Positions 26,637 through 35,459 of a DNA stretch of 64,000 nucleotides are shown piece after piece; within the stretch, counting starts at the first letter, position 1; each line of letters opens with the position of its first letter. Source of the stretch: Bacteroidota bacterium (GTDB lineage Bacteria > Bacteroidota > Bacteroidia > Bacteroidales > JAAUTT01); NCBI GenBank assembly GCA_030706405.1, contig JAUZOO010000010.1:1-64000 (forward strand), given 5' to 3'. The notes beneath the pieces were generated by a model that did no database searches, had not been told where the DNA came from, and saw only the letters and a program-made list of their open reading frames with translations. Position numbers and translations under genes: made by a program.

Positions 26637-26647
26637 ATTCTAACCTC

Positions 26648-29125
26648 ATGGACATTGAATCGCCCGTTGTTTTTGCCAATGTGATTTTGCCGATTCCCCT
26701 GCCACGGCTTTTTACTTATCGGGTGCCCGAAAGTCTGGTTACCGACATTGCTCCGGGCCAACGGGCTATTGTGCAGTTTGGCGCCAGGCGGTTTTATTCG
26801 GCCATCGTCCATGATATTCACTCCGTTAAACCCGAAGGCTACGAGGTTAAAGAAATTATCTCCCTGCTTGATGATAAACCGGTGGTAAATTCCATTCAAC
26901 TTAAGTTTTGGAAATGGATTGCCGATTATTACATCTGTTCTGTAGGCGAAGTGATGAAGGCTGCCCTGCCTTCAGGCTTGAAGCTCGAAAGTGAAACACG
27001 GGTCTTCTTCAATGCCGATTTTGAAACCAGCGAACCGCTTTCCGATTCGGAAGAGTTGATACTCAATCTTCTGTCGGAACGGAATATGCTTTCGGTACAG
27101 GATATTGCCAAAATCTATAAAAAACGGGATCTGCTTAAAGTTATCAAGAAGCTTGTGGATGCCGGAGCATTGATGATCGAAGAGTCGTTGCGTGACCGTC
27201 ATCGGGTGAAATCCGAAACTTATGTGGAGTTGCTTCCACATCTTTGTTACGAAACTGAGTTAAAGTTGCTTTTCGATACTTTGGGGAAGGCTCCGAAGCA
27301 ACTTCAGTTTTTAACGAGGTTTGTGGAATTATCGGGCATCTTTACACCAAGCATTGCAGAGGTGAGCCGGAAATTGCTGATCTCCGATATCAAGGGTGGC
27401 TCGGTCGTTCTCAAAACACTGATAAAGAAGAATGTTTTTCGGACTTACGAGAAGAATATTGCTCAGGCAGCGCCCGAAAGTTCCGAACACTCATTAAAAC
27501 CGCTTTCAGAAGCTCAGCAGGAAGCTTTAACTCAGGTGAAAGAACAGTTTGTCGACAAGCCGGTGGTTCTTTTACATGGTTATACGGCCAGCGGGAAAAC
27601 GGAGCTTTATATCCATCTGATTGATGAACAAATAAAAGCCGGAAAACAAGTCTTATATCTTCTTCCGGAGATTGCGCTTACAACGCAGATTATAAACAGG
27701 TTAGCCAATGCCTTTGGCGATAAGGTCGGGATTTATCATTCTAAATTTTCCGATAGCGACCGGGTGAAGGTTTGGAAAGGGCTTGTTGATGAGCAGATGC
27801 AGCAACGTTACCAGGTGATTTTGGGCGTTCGGTCGTCGGTATTTTTGCCGTTTGAGAACCTGGGGCTTATTATTGTGGACGAAGAACACGAAAATACCTA
27901 TAAGCAGTTCGATCCGGCTCCGCGTTATCATGCCCGCGACGTGGCAATCGTGTTGGCGGGTATGCATGGAGCGAAAACCTTGCTGGGAACTGCAACGCCA
28001 TCTATCGAAACATATTTCAATTCAAAAAGCGGCAAATACGGGTTGGTTGAGCTTTTTCGTCGGTATAGCGACGTGGAACTTCCGGAAATAAGTCTTGCAA
28101 ACATCGAATATGCCCGGATGCGTAAACAAATGAAATCTCATTTTCATCCTATTCTTCTTGAGTCGATAAAAACAGCATTGGATCAAGGCGAGCAGGTTAT
28201 TCTTTTTCAGAATAAACGAGGTTTTTCGCCCTATTTTCAATGCGCCGATTGTCAGGCTATTCCTAGATGTAAGAATTGCGACGTAAGCCTTACTTATCAT
28301 AAAAATCTGAACCAGCTGGTTTGTCATTATTGCGGGTATAGTACTTCAAAGATTGCACACTGTTCGGCCTGTGGCTCAACATCGATGGTAATGCGCGGGT
28401 TTGGAACCGAAAAAATTGAAGACGAGCTTTCGTTGTTTTTCCCCGGCCGGTCCGTTGCCCGTATGGATTTGGACACTACTCGTTCGCGCAGAGCTTACGA
28501 GGAAATGATTGCCGATTTTGAAAGCCATGATTTGGATATTCTTGTCGGGACTCAAATGGTTACCAAAGGATTGGATTTCGATAATGTCAGTCTTGTAGGG
28601 GTTTTGGATGCAGACCATTTATTGAATTTTCCCGATTTCAGGGCGTATGAGCGTAGTTTCCAGTTAATGTCGCAGGTGAGTGGTCGTGCCGGGCGGAAGA
28701 ATAAGCGCGGCAAAGTGATTATTCAAACTACTGATCCACAAAACTATGTACTTCAGGATGTTATTAAGAATGATTTTCAACATCTCTATCAATCACAACT
28801 AGCCGACCGACAGGGATTTGGTTATCCGCCATTTACGCGGCTAATTCAACTAACACTAAAACATAAGAATCAGGCAGTGCTCGATCCTGCGGCCGATTAT
28901 CTGGCCTCGTCACTCCGTAAAATATTCGGCAAACGGGTTTATGGGCCCGAATATCCTTTGGTTAGTCGTATCAGCAATTGGTATCAGAAAAATATCATGA
29001 TAAAGATAGAACGGCAAGCCTCTGTGATACGGGCTAAAGAACTGATAACAGAAGCGATTAATGACCTTCATGCTTATCAGCAGTTTCAGTCAGTGACCAT
29101 CCAGCCCGACGTTGATCCGATGTAA
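26648..29125 (+). CDS. priA: Primosomal replication restart helicase PriA
   Basis: 825 residues from ATG 26648. It reloads the replisome at stalled forks. An N-terminal 3'-end-binding domain (VILPIPLPRLFTYRVP) is followed by a helicase core with Walker A GYTASGKTELY, DEEHENTYKQ and the final GRAGR. Two Cys4 zinc sites lie in the CADCQ...CKNCD and CHYCGY...CSACGS stretch near residues 535-580. All motifs are intact. The upstream GTG is inside the pfkA terminator. Confidence 0.95.
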   Translation: MDIESPVVFANVILPIPLPRLFTYRVPESLVTDIAPGQRAIVQFGARRFYSAIVHDIHSVKPEGYEVKEIISLLDDKPVVNSIQLKFWKWIADYYICSVGEVMKAALPSGLKLESETRVFFNADFETSEPLSDSEELILNLLSERNMLSVQDIAKIYKKRDLLKVIKKLVDAGALMIEESLRDRHRVKSETYVELLPHLCYETELKLLFDTLGKAPKQLQFLTRFVELSGIFTPSIAEVSRKLLISDIKGGSVVLKTLIKKNVFRTYEKNIAQAAPESSEHSLKPLSEAQQEALTQVKEQFVDKPVVLLHGYTASGKTELYIHLIDEQIKAGKQVLYLLPEIALTTQIINRLANAFGDKVGIYHSKFSDSDRVKVWKGLVDEQMQQRYQVILGVRSSVFLPFENLGLIIVDEEHENTYKQFDPAPRYHARDVAIVLAGMHGAKTLLGTATPSIETYFNSKSGKYGLVELFRRYSDVELPEISLANIEYARMRKQMKSHFHPILLESIKTALDQGEQVILFQNKRGFSPYFQCADCQAIPRCKNCDVSLTYHKNLNQLVCHYCGYSTSKIAHCSACGSTSMVMRGFGTEKIEDELSLFFPGRSVARMDLDTTRSRRAYEEMIADFESHDLDILVGTQMVTKGLDFDNVSLVGVLDADHLLNFPDFRAYERSFQLMSQVSGRAGRKNKRGKVIIQTTDPQNYVLQDVIKNDFQHLYQSQLADRQGFGYPPFTRLIQLTLKHKNQAVLDPAADYLASSLRKIFGKRVYGPEYPLVSRISNWYQKNIMIKIERQASVIRAKELITEAINDLHAYQQFQSVTIQPDVDPM

Positions 29126-29144
29126 CAATTCTGTAAAAATCGTT

Positions 29145-29152
29145 TATCTTTG
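29145..29152 (+). promoter_or_regulatory. -7 promoter element (TATCTTTG) of rfaE1
   Basis: Perfect TAnnTTTG, 25 nt before the chosen TTG start and 19 nt after the priA stop. Confidence 0.6.
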
Positions 29153-29177
29153 CGCATCATTTTAAAAACGAACAGCT

Positions 29178-30170
29178 TTGAAAACTGATCTGGCTTCTGT
29201 TATCGATGGATTTTCAAAATACCAGGTAATGATTATTGGCGACGTGATGATCGACTCGTACCTGTGGGGAAAAGTGGAACGCATCTCGCCAGAAGCTCCG
29301 GTACCCGTGATAACCGGAACCAAAGAAGAAAATCGCTTAGGTGGAGCCGCCAATGTTGCGCTTAATATTCAGTCGCTAGGTGCAACGCCGGTTCTCTGTG
29401 CGGTAGTAGGCAGTGACTTGCGTGCCCAGACTTTTTACGATTTATTAGAAACCCAGGGCATCACTTCCAAAGGCATCGTCGAAGATCCTTCGCGGATGAC
29501 GACCGTTAAAACACGTGTTATAAGCCAACATCAGCATCTACTTCGCGTTGACCGTGAGATTGATAGTCCTCTCACATCGGAGGTAGAAAGTCGTTTCATC
29601 GACCATATTTTTTCGGTTCTTGACGAAGACAACATCAGCGCTATTATTTTTGAAGATTACGACAAAGGTTGCATTACTCCTAATGTGATTCGTGCCGTAG
29701 TTGAAGAAGCCAATAAGCGGAATATCCCGACATTGGTCGATCCTAAAAAGCGAAATTTTGCGGCTTATGGGGATACCACCTTATTTAAACCAAATTTCAA
29801 GGAACTTACCGAAGGCCTTAAGGTTGAAGCGAGTAAAACCAATCCCGACAGTTTGTTTGAAGCTGCAAAGGTGCTTCATAATGAGCAAAATATAAGTTTA
29901 GTGATGATTACCCTTTCCGAAGCTGGAGTGTTTATCAGTAACCGGGAGCGGTATTATGTAATTCCTGCGCATATACGTGACATTTCAGATGTTTCCGGCG
30001 CTGGAGATACCGTAATTAGTGTGGCCAGTTTGTGCTTGGCTTCGGGACTTGACCCGTTTACCACGGCTGCTGTGGCTAATACTGCCGGAGGGCTTGTATG
30101 CGAGAAGATTGGCGTAGTGCCCATTGAAAAAGATAAACTGAAGGACGAAGTAATCCGCCTTCAACTCTGA
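29178..30170 (+). CDS. rfaE1: D-glycero-beta-D-manno-heptose-7-phosphate kinase (HldE/RfaE1 domain)
   Basis: 330 residues of the PfkB carbohydrate kinase family. It makes the heptose bisphosphate used for the ADP-heptose of lipopolysaccharide inner core. IGDVMIDSYLWGKVERISPEAP-type start, GGAANVALNIQSLG and the C-terminal anion hole DVSGAGDT are diagnostic. It starts with TTG: no ATG fits, the residues after it match the family N-terminus, and the TTG is 25 nt downstream of the -7 box, unlike the false TTG cases. The adenylyltransferase half is not fused here. Confidence 0.9.
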   Translation: MKTDLASVIDGFSKYQVMIIGDVMIDSYLWGKVERISPEAPVPVITGTKEENRLGGAANVALNIQSLGATPVLCAVVGSDLRAQTFYDLLETQGITSKGIVEDPSRMTTVKTRVISQHQHLLRVDREIDSPLTSEVESRFIDHIFSVLDEDNISAIIFEDYDKGCITPNVIRAVVEEANKRNIPTLVDPKKRNFAAYGDTTLFKPNFKELTEGLKVEASKTNPDSLFEAAKVLHNEQNISLVMITLSEAGVFISNRERYYVIPAHIRDISDVSGAGDTVISVASLCLASGLDPFTTAAVANTAGGLVCEKIGVVPIEKDKLKDEVIRLQL

Positions 30171-30240
30171 AAAATTGAAGCGCAACCGTAGGCGATAATG
30201 ATAATTTTTATAACTTGCGGCGCAATTTTGGGAAACCATT

Positions 30241-30313
30241 CGGGGTATAGCGCAGTTGGTAGCGCGCTACGTTCGGGACGTAGAGGCCGGGCGTTCGAGT
30301 CGCCCTACCCCGA
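30241..30313 (+). tRNA. tRNA-Pro (anticodon CGG)
   Basis: Cloverleaf with acceptor CGGGGTA/TACCCCG, anticodon arm CTACG-TTCGGGA-CGTAG (CGG at 34-36), T arm GGGCG-TTCGAGT-CGCCC and discriminator A at 30313. CCA is not encoded. All stems pair. Confidence 0.96.
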
Positions 30314-30334
30314 CAAAACGGATTAATTCAGACT

Positions 30335-30370
30335 AAAAGCTTGTAAATTATTATATTTACAAGCTTTTAT
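30335..30370. terminator. Hairpin terminator after tRNA-Pro
   Basis: AAAAGCTTGTAAA (30335-30347) and TTTACAAGCTTTT (30356-30368) are perfect 13-bp arms with an 8-nt loop, with A and T at the ends. The T run is short, so its strength is uncertain. Confidence 0.65.
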
Positions 30371-30426
30371 AGTTTAATGCCGTTTATTGCGGTACAACTT
30401 CTTCACAATATTTTTGAGAACGAATA

Positions 30427-32343
30427 ATGCAAATGCTTAAGATAAAACGAATTATAATTGGTTTTCTTCTTTCGGCTACAGTCGTTTTTTCGGCATTCGC
30501 ACAAACCCCGGTTTCGATCGGTGATATACAAACGCAACATATCTTCGGGTTTAAGGAGATCGAATATCTGGAAGATCCTAAAGGCATCTATACTTTTGAT
30601 GAGGTTAAACTTAAGTTGAGCCATAAGTTTCGGGCAAGTGAGATTAGCACCCCTCGTAATGATCATTTATCGTCTTATTATTGGTATCGTATTGCCATTG
30701 ACCAAACTCCGCGTACAGGGAAAAATTGGATTTTGGAATTTTATGACCAGACGATCGATGATATTGTAGTTTATCGGCCGGATCAACAGAATAATTATTC
30801 AACAATACTTCTTGGCGATAAATATAGGTTTGGAAATAGGGTTTATCTCCATAAGAATTTCATTATTGATCTTGATAATAATGTTACTGGAATAAAAGTT
30901 TATTATATCCGGCTTAAGTCTCACCAATCGGCCAATGTGATTCTGGTGTTGCGTTCGATAAACTGGTTTATCCATTATGCGCTCGACGAGTATTTCTTTT
31001 TTGGGCTTTTTTATGGTATGGTACTAGTGTTCAGTTTCTATAATTTTATAATGTACCTTGCTGTGCGGCAACGGCAGTACCTATATTATATATTGTATAA
31101 TCTGAGCATAGGCCTGTATGAAATGTGCACCGACGGTATTGCATTTCATTATTTGTGGCCCAATTGGACATGGTTTAATCAGTTTGCATTTGGGGTAGCA
31201 CTTTATCTGGCCAGTATTTTTGCCATATTTTTCACTCTGGACTTTTTACATGTTAAGGCCAAATATCGAACCATGAATCGGGTTATATATTGGTGGCTTA
31301 TCCTGCGATCGGTTTATTTTGCTTATTGTCTTTTTGTTGATGTTGAGTACTTTAATTATAAATTTATCGATTTAGCAACAGCAATCCTTGCATTTTATAC
31401 AGGAGTAAGGATTCTTCAGAAGGGCTATCGACCTGCTCGTTTCTTTGTAATTGGCTATGGTTTTCTGGTGTTTGGCATTATCCTGAAGATTCTTATTGTT
31501 TTTAATGTTCCGGGGTTACCTTACGGACCAGTCACTCATTACAGTCTTAGTTTTTGTTTTGTGTTAGAAATGATTTTGGTTTCATTCGCTATAGGCGAGA
31601 AGGTACGTATTTTGAAAATGCAAAGAGAGTTTGTGCAAAAGCGAACCATTAACGAAATGCGAGAAAATGCTCATTTAAAGGATGTTCTTAATCGGGAGCT
31701 CGAATCGCAAGTACAGGAACGCACCAAGGAAATAGTTGAAAAATCCGAAATTATTGAAATTCAGAATAAAGAATTGTTGTCGGTAAACTCAATTCTTAAG
31801 GACCAGGCCGAGGAAATTATACAGATAAATGAGCTTCTTAAGCTCCATAATATTGAATTACAGTCGAATGTAGATTCGGTGACACGAGCTAGGGTAATGT
31901 CGGCAGAGGTTAATTTTGAAGAATTTAGTAAGATTTATCCCGACGATAATTCTTGTTTTAAATTTTTATCAGAGTTGAAATGGGAAAAAGGCTATACCTG
32001 TCGCAAATGCAACAACAGTAATTATTTTCAGGGACACTTGCCTTATAGCCGACGTTGTACCAAATGTGGCTATGAAGAGTCTGTTATTGCCAATACCATC
32101 TTTCAAAATACCCGAATTCCCATTAACAAAGCGTTTTACCTGATATTTTTAGTATATTCCTCCAAGGGGAAAATCTCATCGCATAAGTTATCTGAAATTT
32201 TAGGAATACGGCAAAGTACCTGTTGGACCTACGCGTCTAAAATCAAAAAAGTGATGGACGAACGAAAAAATCTTCTGAAGAATGCGGGTGACAAAGGGTG
32301 GAGCAAGCTGGTATTAGGCGACTTCTCCGGCGATAAGAAGTAA
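30427..32343 (+). CDS. 7TMR-DISM membrane sensor fused to IS1595-transposase-like zinc ribbon and HTH
   Basis: 638 residues. Signal peptide 1-25; extracytoplasmic 7TMR-DISMED2-like beta domain about 35-175; seven membrane segments about 186-390; a long coiled coil about 395-490; then a cytosolic tail from about 495 that I recognise as the front of IS1595-family transposases: a zinc ribbon with C525/C528 and C544/C547, the NTIFQNTRIPINKAFYLIF segment, and an HTH (KLSEILGIRQSTCWTYASKI, about 587-606). The DDE catalytic domain is absent; the protein ends 30 residues later. No frameshift is needed, so this is one gene. It probably senses a ligand outside and binds DNA from the membrane. Own transcription unit after the tRNA-Pro hairpin. 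Confidence 0.82.
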   Translation: MQMLKIKRIIIGFLLSATVVFSAFAQTPVSIGDIQTQHIFGFKEIEYLEDPKGIYTFDEVKLKLSHKFRASEISTPRNDHLSSYYWYRIAIDQTPRTGKNWILEFYDQTIDDIVVYRPDQQNNYSTILLGDKYRFGNRVYLHKNFIIDLDNNVTGIKVYYIRLKSHQSANVILVLRSINWFIHYALDEYFFFGLFYGMVLVFSFYNFIMYLAVRQRQYLYYILYNLSIGLYEMCTDGIAFHYLWPNWTWFNQFAFGVALYLASIFAIFFTLDFLHVKAKYRTMNRVIYWWLILRSVYFAYCLFVDVEYFNYKFIDLATAILAFYTGVRILQKGYRPARFFVIGYGFLVFGIILKILIVFNVPGLPYGPVTHYSLSFCFVLEMILVSFAIGEKVRILKMQREFVQKRTINEMRENAHLKDVLNRELESQVQERTKEIVEKSEIIEIQNKELLSVNSILKDQAEEIIQINELLKLHNIELQSNVDSVTRARVMSAEVNFEEFSKIYPDDNSCFKFLSELKWEKGYTCRKCNNSNYFQGHLPYSRRCTKCGYEESVIANTIFQNTRIPINKAFYLIFLVYSSKGKISSHKLSEILGIRQSTCWTYASKIKKVMDERKNLLKNAGDKGWSKLVLGDFSGDKK

Positions 32344-32801
32344 TTTTCAGACAGATACGTCTGATTTGGCCAGTTATAGTTTAGTGGGATTTCAGTCTAC
32401 ATGTAATGGCATGATTGGTAGTTGTTTAAATGTTTTATAGATTTCCTTTTATTGAGGTAATCGAGTTAGGAAAAATATTTTCGTCAAAAAAAATAAAAAT
32501 TTTGAATGAGATTTAATCGTATCAATCGGGAGCTGTAGCTACCTCGTTAAATGAAATAATTTTTAAGATAATCAATGGATTAACGAAATGAATCAGAATG
32601 TTGTTAAAGCGTATCGTTTTTAGTGTAACTGTATTAATTTCAGTTAGTTACAAGTGATAAGTGTTTGTTTTTTCATTTGTAGCATATATTTTTGTGTTGT
32701 GAATAAATCGCACTTACTACCAAGTTGAATAAAAAAGTAATCGAACACAACCGGTTGTTTTTTAAAGTGCAGGATTTAGAAACAATAACATAATATAATA
32801 T
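32344..32801. other. AT-rich intergenic region
   Basis: No gene is seen in this 458-nt stretch. It holds a TATTTTTG-like box near 32688 that could serve the GH88 gene with a leader of about 100 nt, and a 12-bp perfect palindrome ACAACCGGTTGT at 32747-32758 followed by seven T, 44 nt before the GH88 ATG, which could be an operator. No terminator for the sensor gene is evident. Confidence 0.5.
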
Positions 32802-34013
32802 ATGCGCATTCTTCTGGCTTTTATAGTAGTGTTCGTCTGTGGTTTTAGTTCTTTGGTTGAGGCTCAGAATTTTACTTCTGTTATCGTCGATGCCGAAAAA
32901 CAAACCCATGTGATGCTAAACGAAATAGCAGCTATTGGTTCGCAGGCGGAAGTGAATACCAAAGGAGGTAAAAAGCAAAATTTGGTTTCGCCCCGTTCTA
33001 TTGATGCTAAAGGTAGTTTGGTAATGGTTAAACCTCAGGACTGGACCAGCGGCTTTTTCCCGGGGGTATTATGGTTTTTATTTGATTTTACCCATAAAAA
33101 TGAGTGGAAAGAACAGGCTCAGATTTTTACCTCAAAGCTTGAAAACGAAAAGTGGGATACCGGCACACACGATCTTGGATTTATGCTTTATTGCAGTTAT
33201 GGTTCAGGTTATCGGGTAACGTCGGATACGGCCTATCGCAGTGTGATTCTTCAGGGGGCAAGGTCGCTTTCAAAACGGTTTAACCCTAAAATAGGATGCA
33301 TCAAATCGTGGGATTTTGGTAAAGATAAATGGCAATATCCTGTGATTATTGATAACATGATGAACTTGGAGATGCTTTTTGCAGCAACCCGGTTATCAGG
33401 CGATTCTTCTTTCTATAAGATTGCAGTAAGTCATGCCAATAATACGATGAGAAATCATTTCAGGTCCGACTTCAGTTCGTACCACGTGGTTGATTATGAC
33501 ACTGTTTCGGGAAAAGAGCGCAAGCAGATGACTTTTCAGGGATATAGTGATGCCTCAGCGTGGGCACGCGGACAAGGTTGGGCATTATATGGTTTTACCA
33601 TGTGCTACCGCGAAACACATAACCCACTTTATTTAAAGCATGCTGAAAATATTGCAGCTTTTATTTTGAAGAATCCAACCATGCCAGCTGATAAGGTACC
33701 TTACTGGGACTTTAATGCTCCCGGCATCCCTTCCGAACCTCGTGATGTCTCTGCGGCAGCGGTTATTGCTTCGGCATTGTACGAATTGGGTTCCTATAGT
33801 AAGAATGGTAAATGGTATTATAAAACTGCCGATAAAATTGTTGAAAGTCTTACCCGTAAATACCGGTCGGTTATCGGCGAAAACAAAGGTTTTATTTTGA
33901 CACATAGTACCGGGTTTAAGCCAGCTAAAAGCGAGATTGATGTTCCGCTAAGCTATGCTGATTATTATTATCTGGAAGCAATATACAGGAAACTTCACCT
34001 GAAGAAAAAATAA
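32802..34013 (+). CDS. Glycoside hydrolase family 88 (unsaturated uronyl hydrolase)
   Basis: 403 residues with a signal peptide (cleavage near VEAQ, residue 21), so exported. GH88 enzymes hydrate and release the unsaturated uronic acid left by polysaccharide lyases. The (alpha/alpha)6 barrel signature is present: WTSGFFPGVLWFL, THDLGFML with the first conserved Asp, IDNMMNLEML with the second, and WARGQGWALYGF. There is no lyase or SusC/D pair next to it, so the polymer is unknown. A terminator follows at 34061. Confidence 0.92.
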   Translation: MRILLAFIVVFVCGFSSLVEAQNFTSVIVDAEKQTHVMLNEIAAIGSQAEVNTKGGKKQNLVSPRSIDAKGSLVMVKPQDWTSGFFPGVLWFLFDFTHKNEWKEQAQIFTSKLENEKWDTGTHDLGFMLYCSYGSGYRVTSDTAYRSVILQGARSLSKRFNPKIGCIKSWDFGKDKWQYPVIIDNMMNLEMLFAATRLSGDSSFYKIAVSHANNTMRNHFRSDFSSYHVVDYDTVSGKERKQMTFQGYSDASAWARGQGWALYGFTMCYRETHNPLYLKHAENIAAFILKNPTMPADKVPYWDFNAPGIPSEPRDVSAAAVIASALYELGSYSKNGKWYYKTADKIVESLTRKYRSVIGENKGFILTHSTGFKPAKSEIDVPLSYADYYYLEAIYRKLHLKKK

Positions 34014-34060
34014 GAGTTGAAAATACTCAATAGTTAATTAGTAGTTAGTGATAGAAGTTG

Positions 34061-34101
34061 AGGCAAGCTTTATCCGTGACGGAAATGGCTTGCCTATTTT
34101 T
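34061..34101 (+). terminator. Intrinsic terminator of the GH88 gene
   Basis: AGGCAAGC (34061-34068) pairs with GCTTGCCT (34088-34095), followed by ATTTTTT, 47 nt after the stop. Confidence 0.8.
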
Positions 34102-34481
34102 TGAGTTATTGGGAAGAATTACGAATTGTAAACGATATGCTTATAAAATTTATCGAGAAAATGTTAACTTTTCTTCTTTTGGCGAATATTATTGCTATAA
34201 TTCTCCTCTTAAAGACGATTATTAGCCTGTTTTGAGCCATTATTCGTCCGTTTTTATAAAGCTTTCGTCAAAAAAATTTAAAAAAATGCGAAAGGCTGTT
34301 AACCAAATACTTGTATGTAAATAGCTTTTAATCAACAATTTGTGTTCTAGATAAGTGCTTTGTGTTTGTATAAAGCGGGAAATATCAAGGGTTTTAGTGA
34401 AAAAATCAGCAAAAAGTGGAATAACATAAACATAGATTCATTATTTTAGGTGAAAATTTTAAACCTTTTAACAAAAAACTT
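34102..34481. other. Intergenic region upstream of HU
   Basis: Contains one small open frame, ATG 34137 to TGA 34235 (32 codons, 16 of them Leu or Ile, one predicted hydrophobic helix). It has no visible attenuator or homologous context and may be chance. The rest is AT-rich and probably carries the HU promoter and leader. Confidence 0.4.
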
Positions 34482-34754
34482 ATGAATAAAGCAGAATTAA
34501 TTGACGCAATTGCTCAGGAAAGCGGATTGACCAAAGCAGATTCTAAAAAAGCTCTCGATGCTCTTATCAGCACAGCTTCTGCAACCCTTAAAAAAGGAGA
34601 AAGCATTACCCTTGTTGGTTTTGGTTCTTTTTCGGTAGCTCAACGTGAAGCTAAAACCGGTCGTAACCCACAAACTGGTAAACCCCTTGAAATTCCAGCT
34701 AAAAAAGTGGTTAAATTTAAACCCGGTTCTGAACTTAGTGCAAGTGTTCAATAA
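34482..34754 (+). CDS. hup: HU family DNA-binding protein
   Basis: 90 residues, the full HU length. It bends DNA as a dimer and compacts the nucleoid. MNKAELIDAIAQESGLTKAD at the N-terminus, GFGSFSV and the DNA arm GRNPQTGKPLEIPA are all standard. A single-gene unit closed by a terminator 9 nt after the stop. Confidence 0.97.
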   Translation: MNKAELIDAIAQESGLTKADSKKALDALISTASATLKKGESITLVGFGSFSVAQREAKTGRNPQTGKPLEIPAKKVVKFKPGSELSASVQ

Positions 34755-34762
34755 AAAAATAG

Positions 34763-34789
34763 CAAGGGAGCCTAAAGCTCCCTTGTTTG
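34763..34789 (+). terminator. Intrinsic terminator of HU
   Basis: CAAGGGAGC (34763-34771) pairs with GCTCCCTTG (34777-34785) with a CTAAA loop, followed by TTTGTT. Confidence 0.88.
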
Positions 34790-35459
34790 TTATAGGAAAT
34801 AGGTAGTCTGCCGGTCTGGCTCATCTCTCTTCGTGGCTTTTTTTATTCAAAAAACGACTTGTAAAATTTAAGAAGTAAAGTAGTTCTGCCGATTTGTGGG
34901 TGGTGGGGGACATTATTAGTTAGTTTATCATTGTAGTAGCAGAATAGGTAGTAGTTTAGCCAGTATTCGTCAGGACAAAAATTCTATTGGCTATAAGATA
35001 TACTGATAAATCCCGGAATTTTGGGTAATGTAACCAGAGCCAAAGCCAATAAATTTTCTCATTACAGGGTGTAATATTATGTATTAATAAAGTATTACGA
35101 CGATTTTTTTGAATAGTTTATCCTATTTAATATACCAACAATGACGAAAGTTAGGCATTAAGGAGTTAAGTTGTTTATATATAATATAGTATAAAATAAA
35201 GTAAGAACTTTGTTAAATCCACATTTCGGACGATAGGGCTGAAATGTGGATTTTTAATTTACGTTCGTATATTTTTATTAATTTAACATTAGGGATTGTT
35301 TTTAGCAGCTTAATGATAAATTAACGTTTAGTAAGCTTGAATCGCCTAATTTATTTGATATTTTGTTTGGGAATTTTATTAATTATTTTATATCTTACAA
35401 TATCAAAGTTTGCCAGTACAGGGTTTATTTGTTTAATAATCTAATACGTTAATTAATCA
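34790..35459. other. Long AT-rich intergenic region with a terminator-like hairpin
   Basis: No protein gene is seen in 670 nt. At 35215-35227 AAATCCACATTTC pairs perfectly with GAAATGTGGATTT at 35241-35253, followed by T residues, which has the form of a plus-strand terminator 200 nt before the glycogen operon. It could end a small RNA transcribed from upstream or act as an attenuator, since neither neighbour needs a terminator there. Confidence 0.5.

Noticed and set aside
26624-26647. GTG start for priA
   Set aside because: It lies in the second arm of the pfkA terminator. ATG 26648 precedes the conserved N-terminus.
31894-32340. A separate IS1595 insertion or transposase pseudogene
   Set aside because: The zinc ribbon and HTH are in frame with the sensor, there is no DDE part, and no terminal inverted repeats or target duplications are visible. 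A fusion explains it better.
34137-34235. Leu/Ile-rich frame as an attenuator leader peptide
   Set aside because: No terminator and antiterminator pair follows it, and the next gene (HU) has no link to branched-chain amino acids. Kept only as a weak finding.
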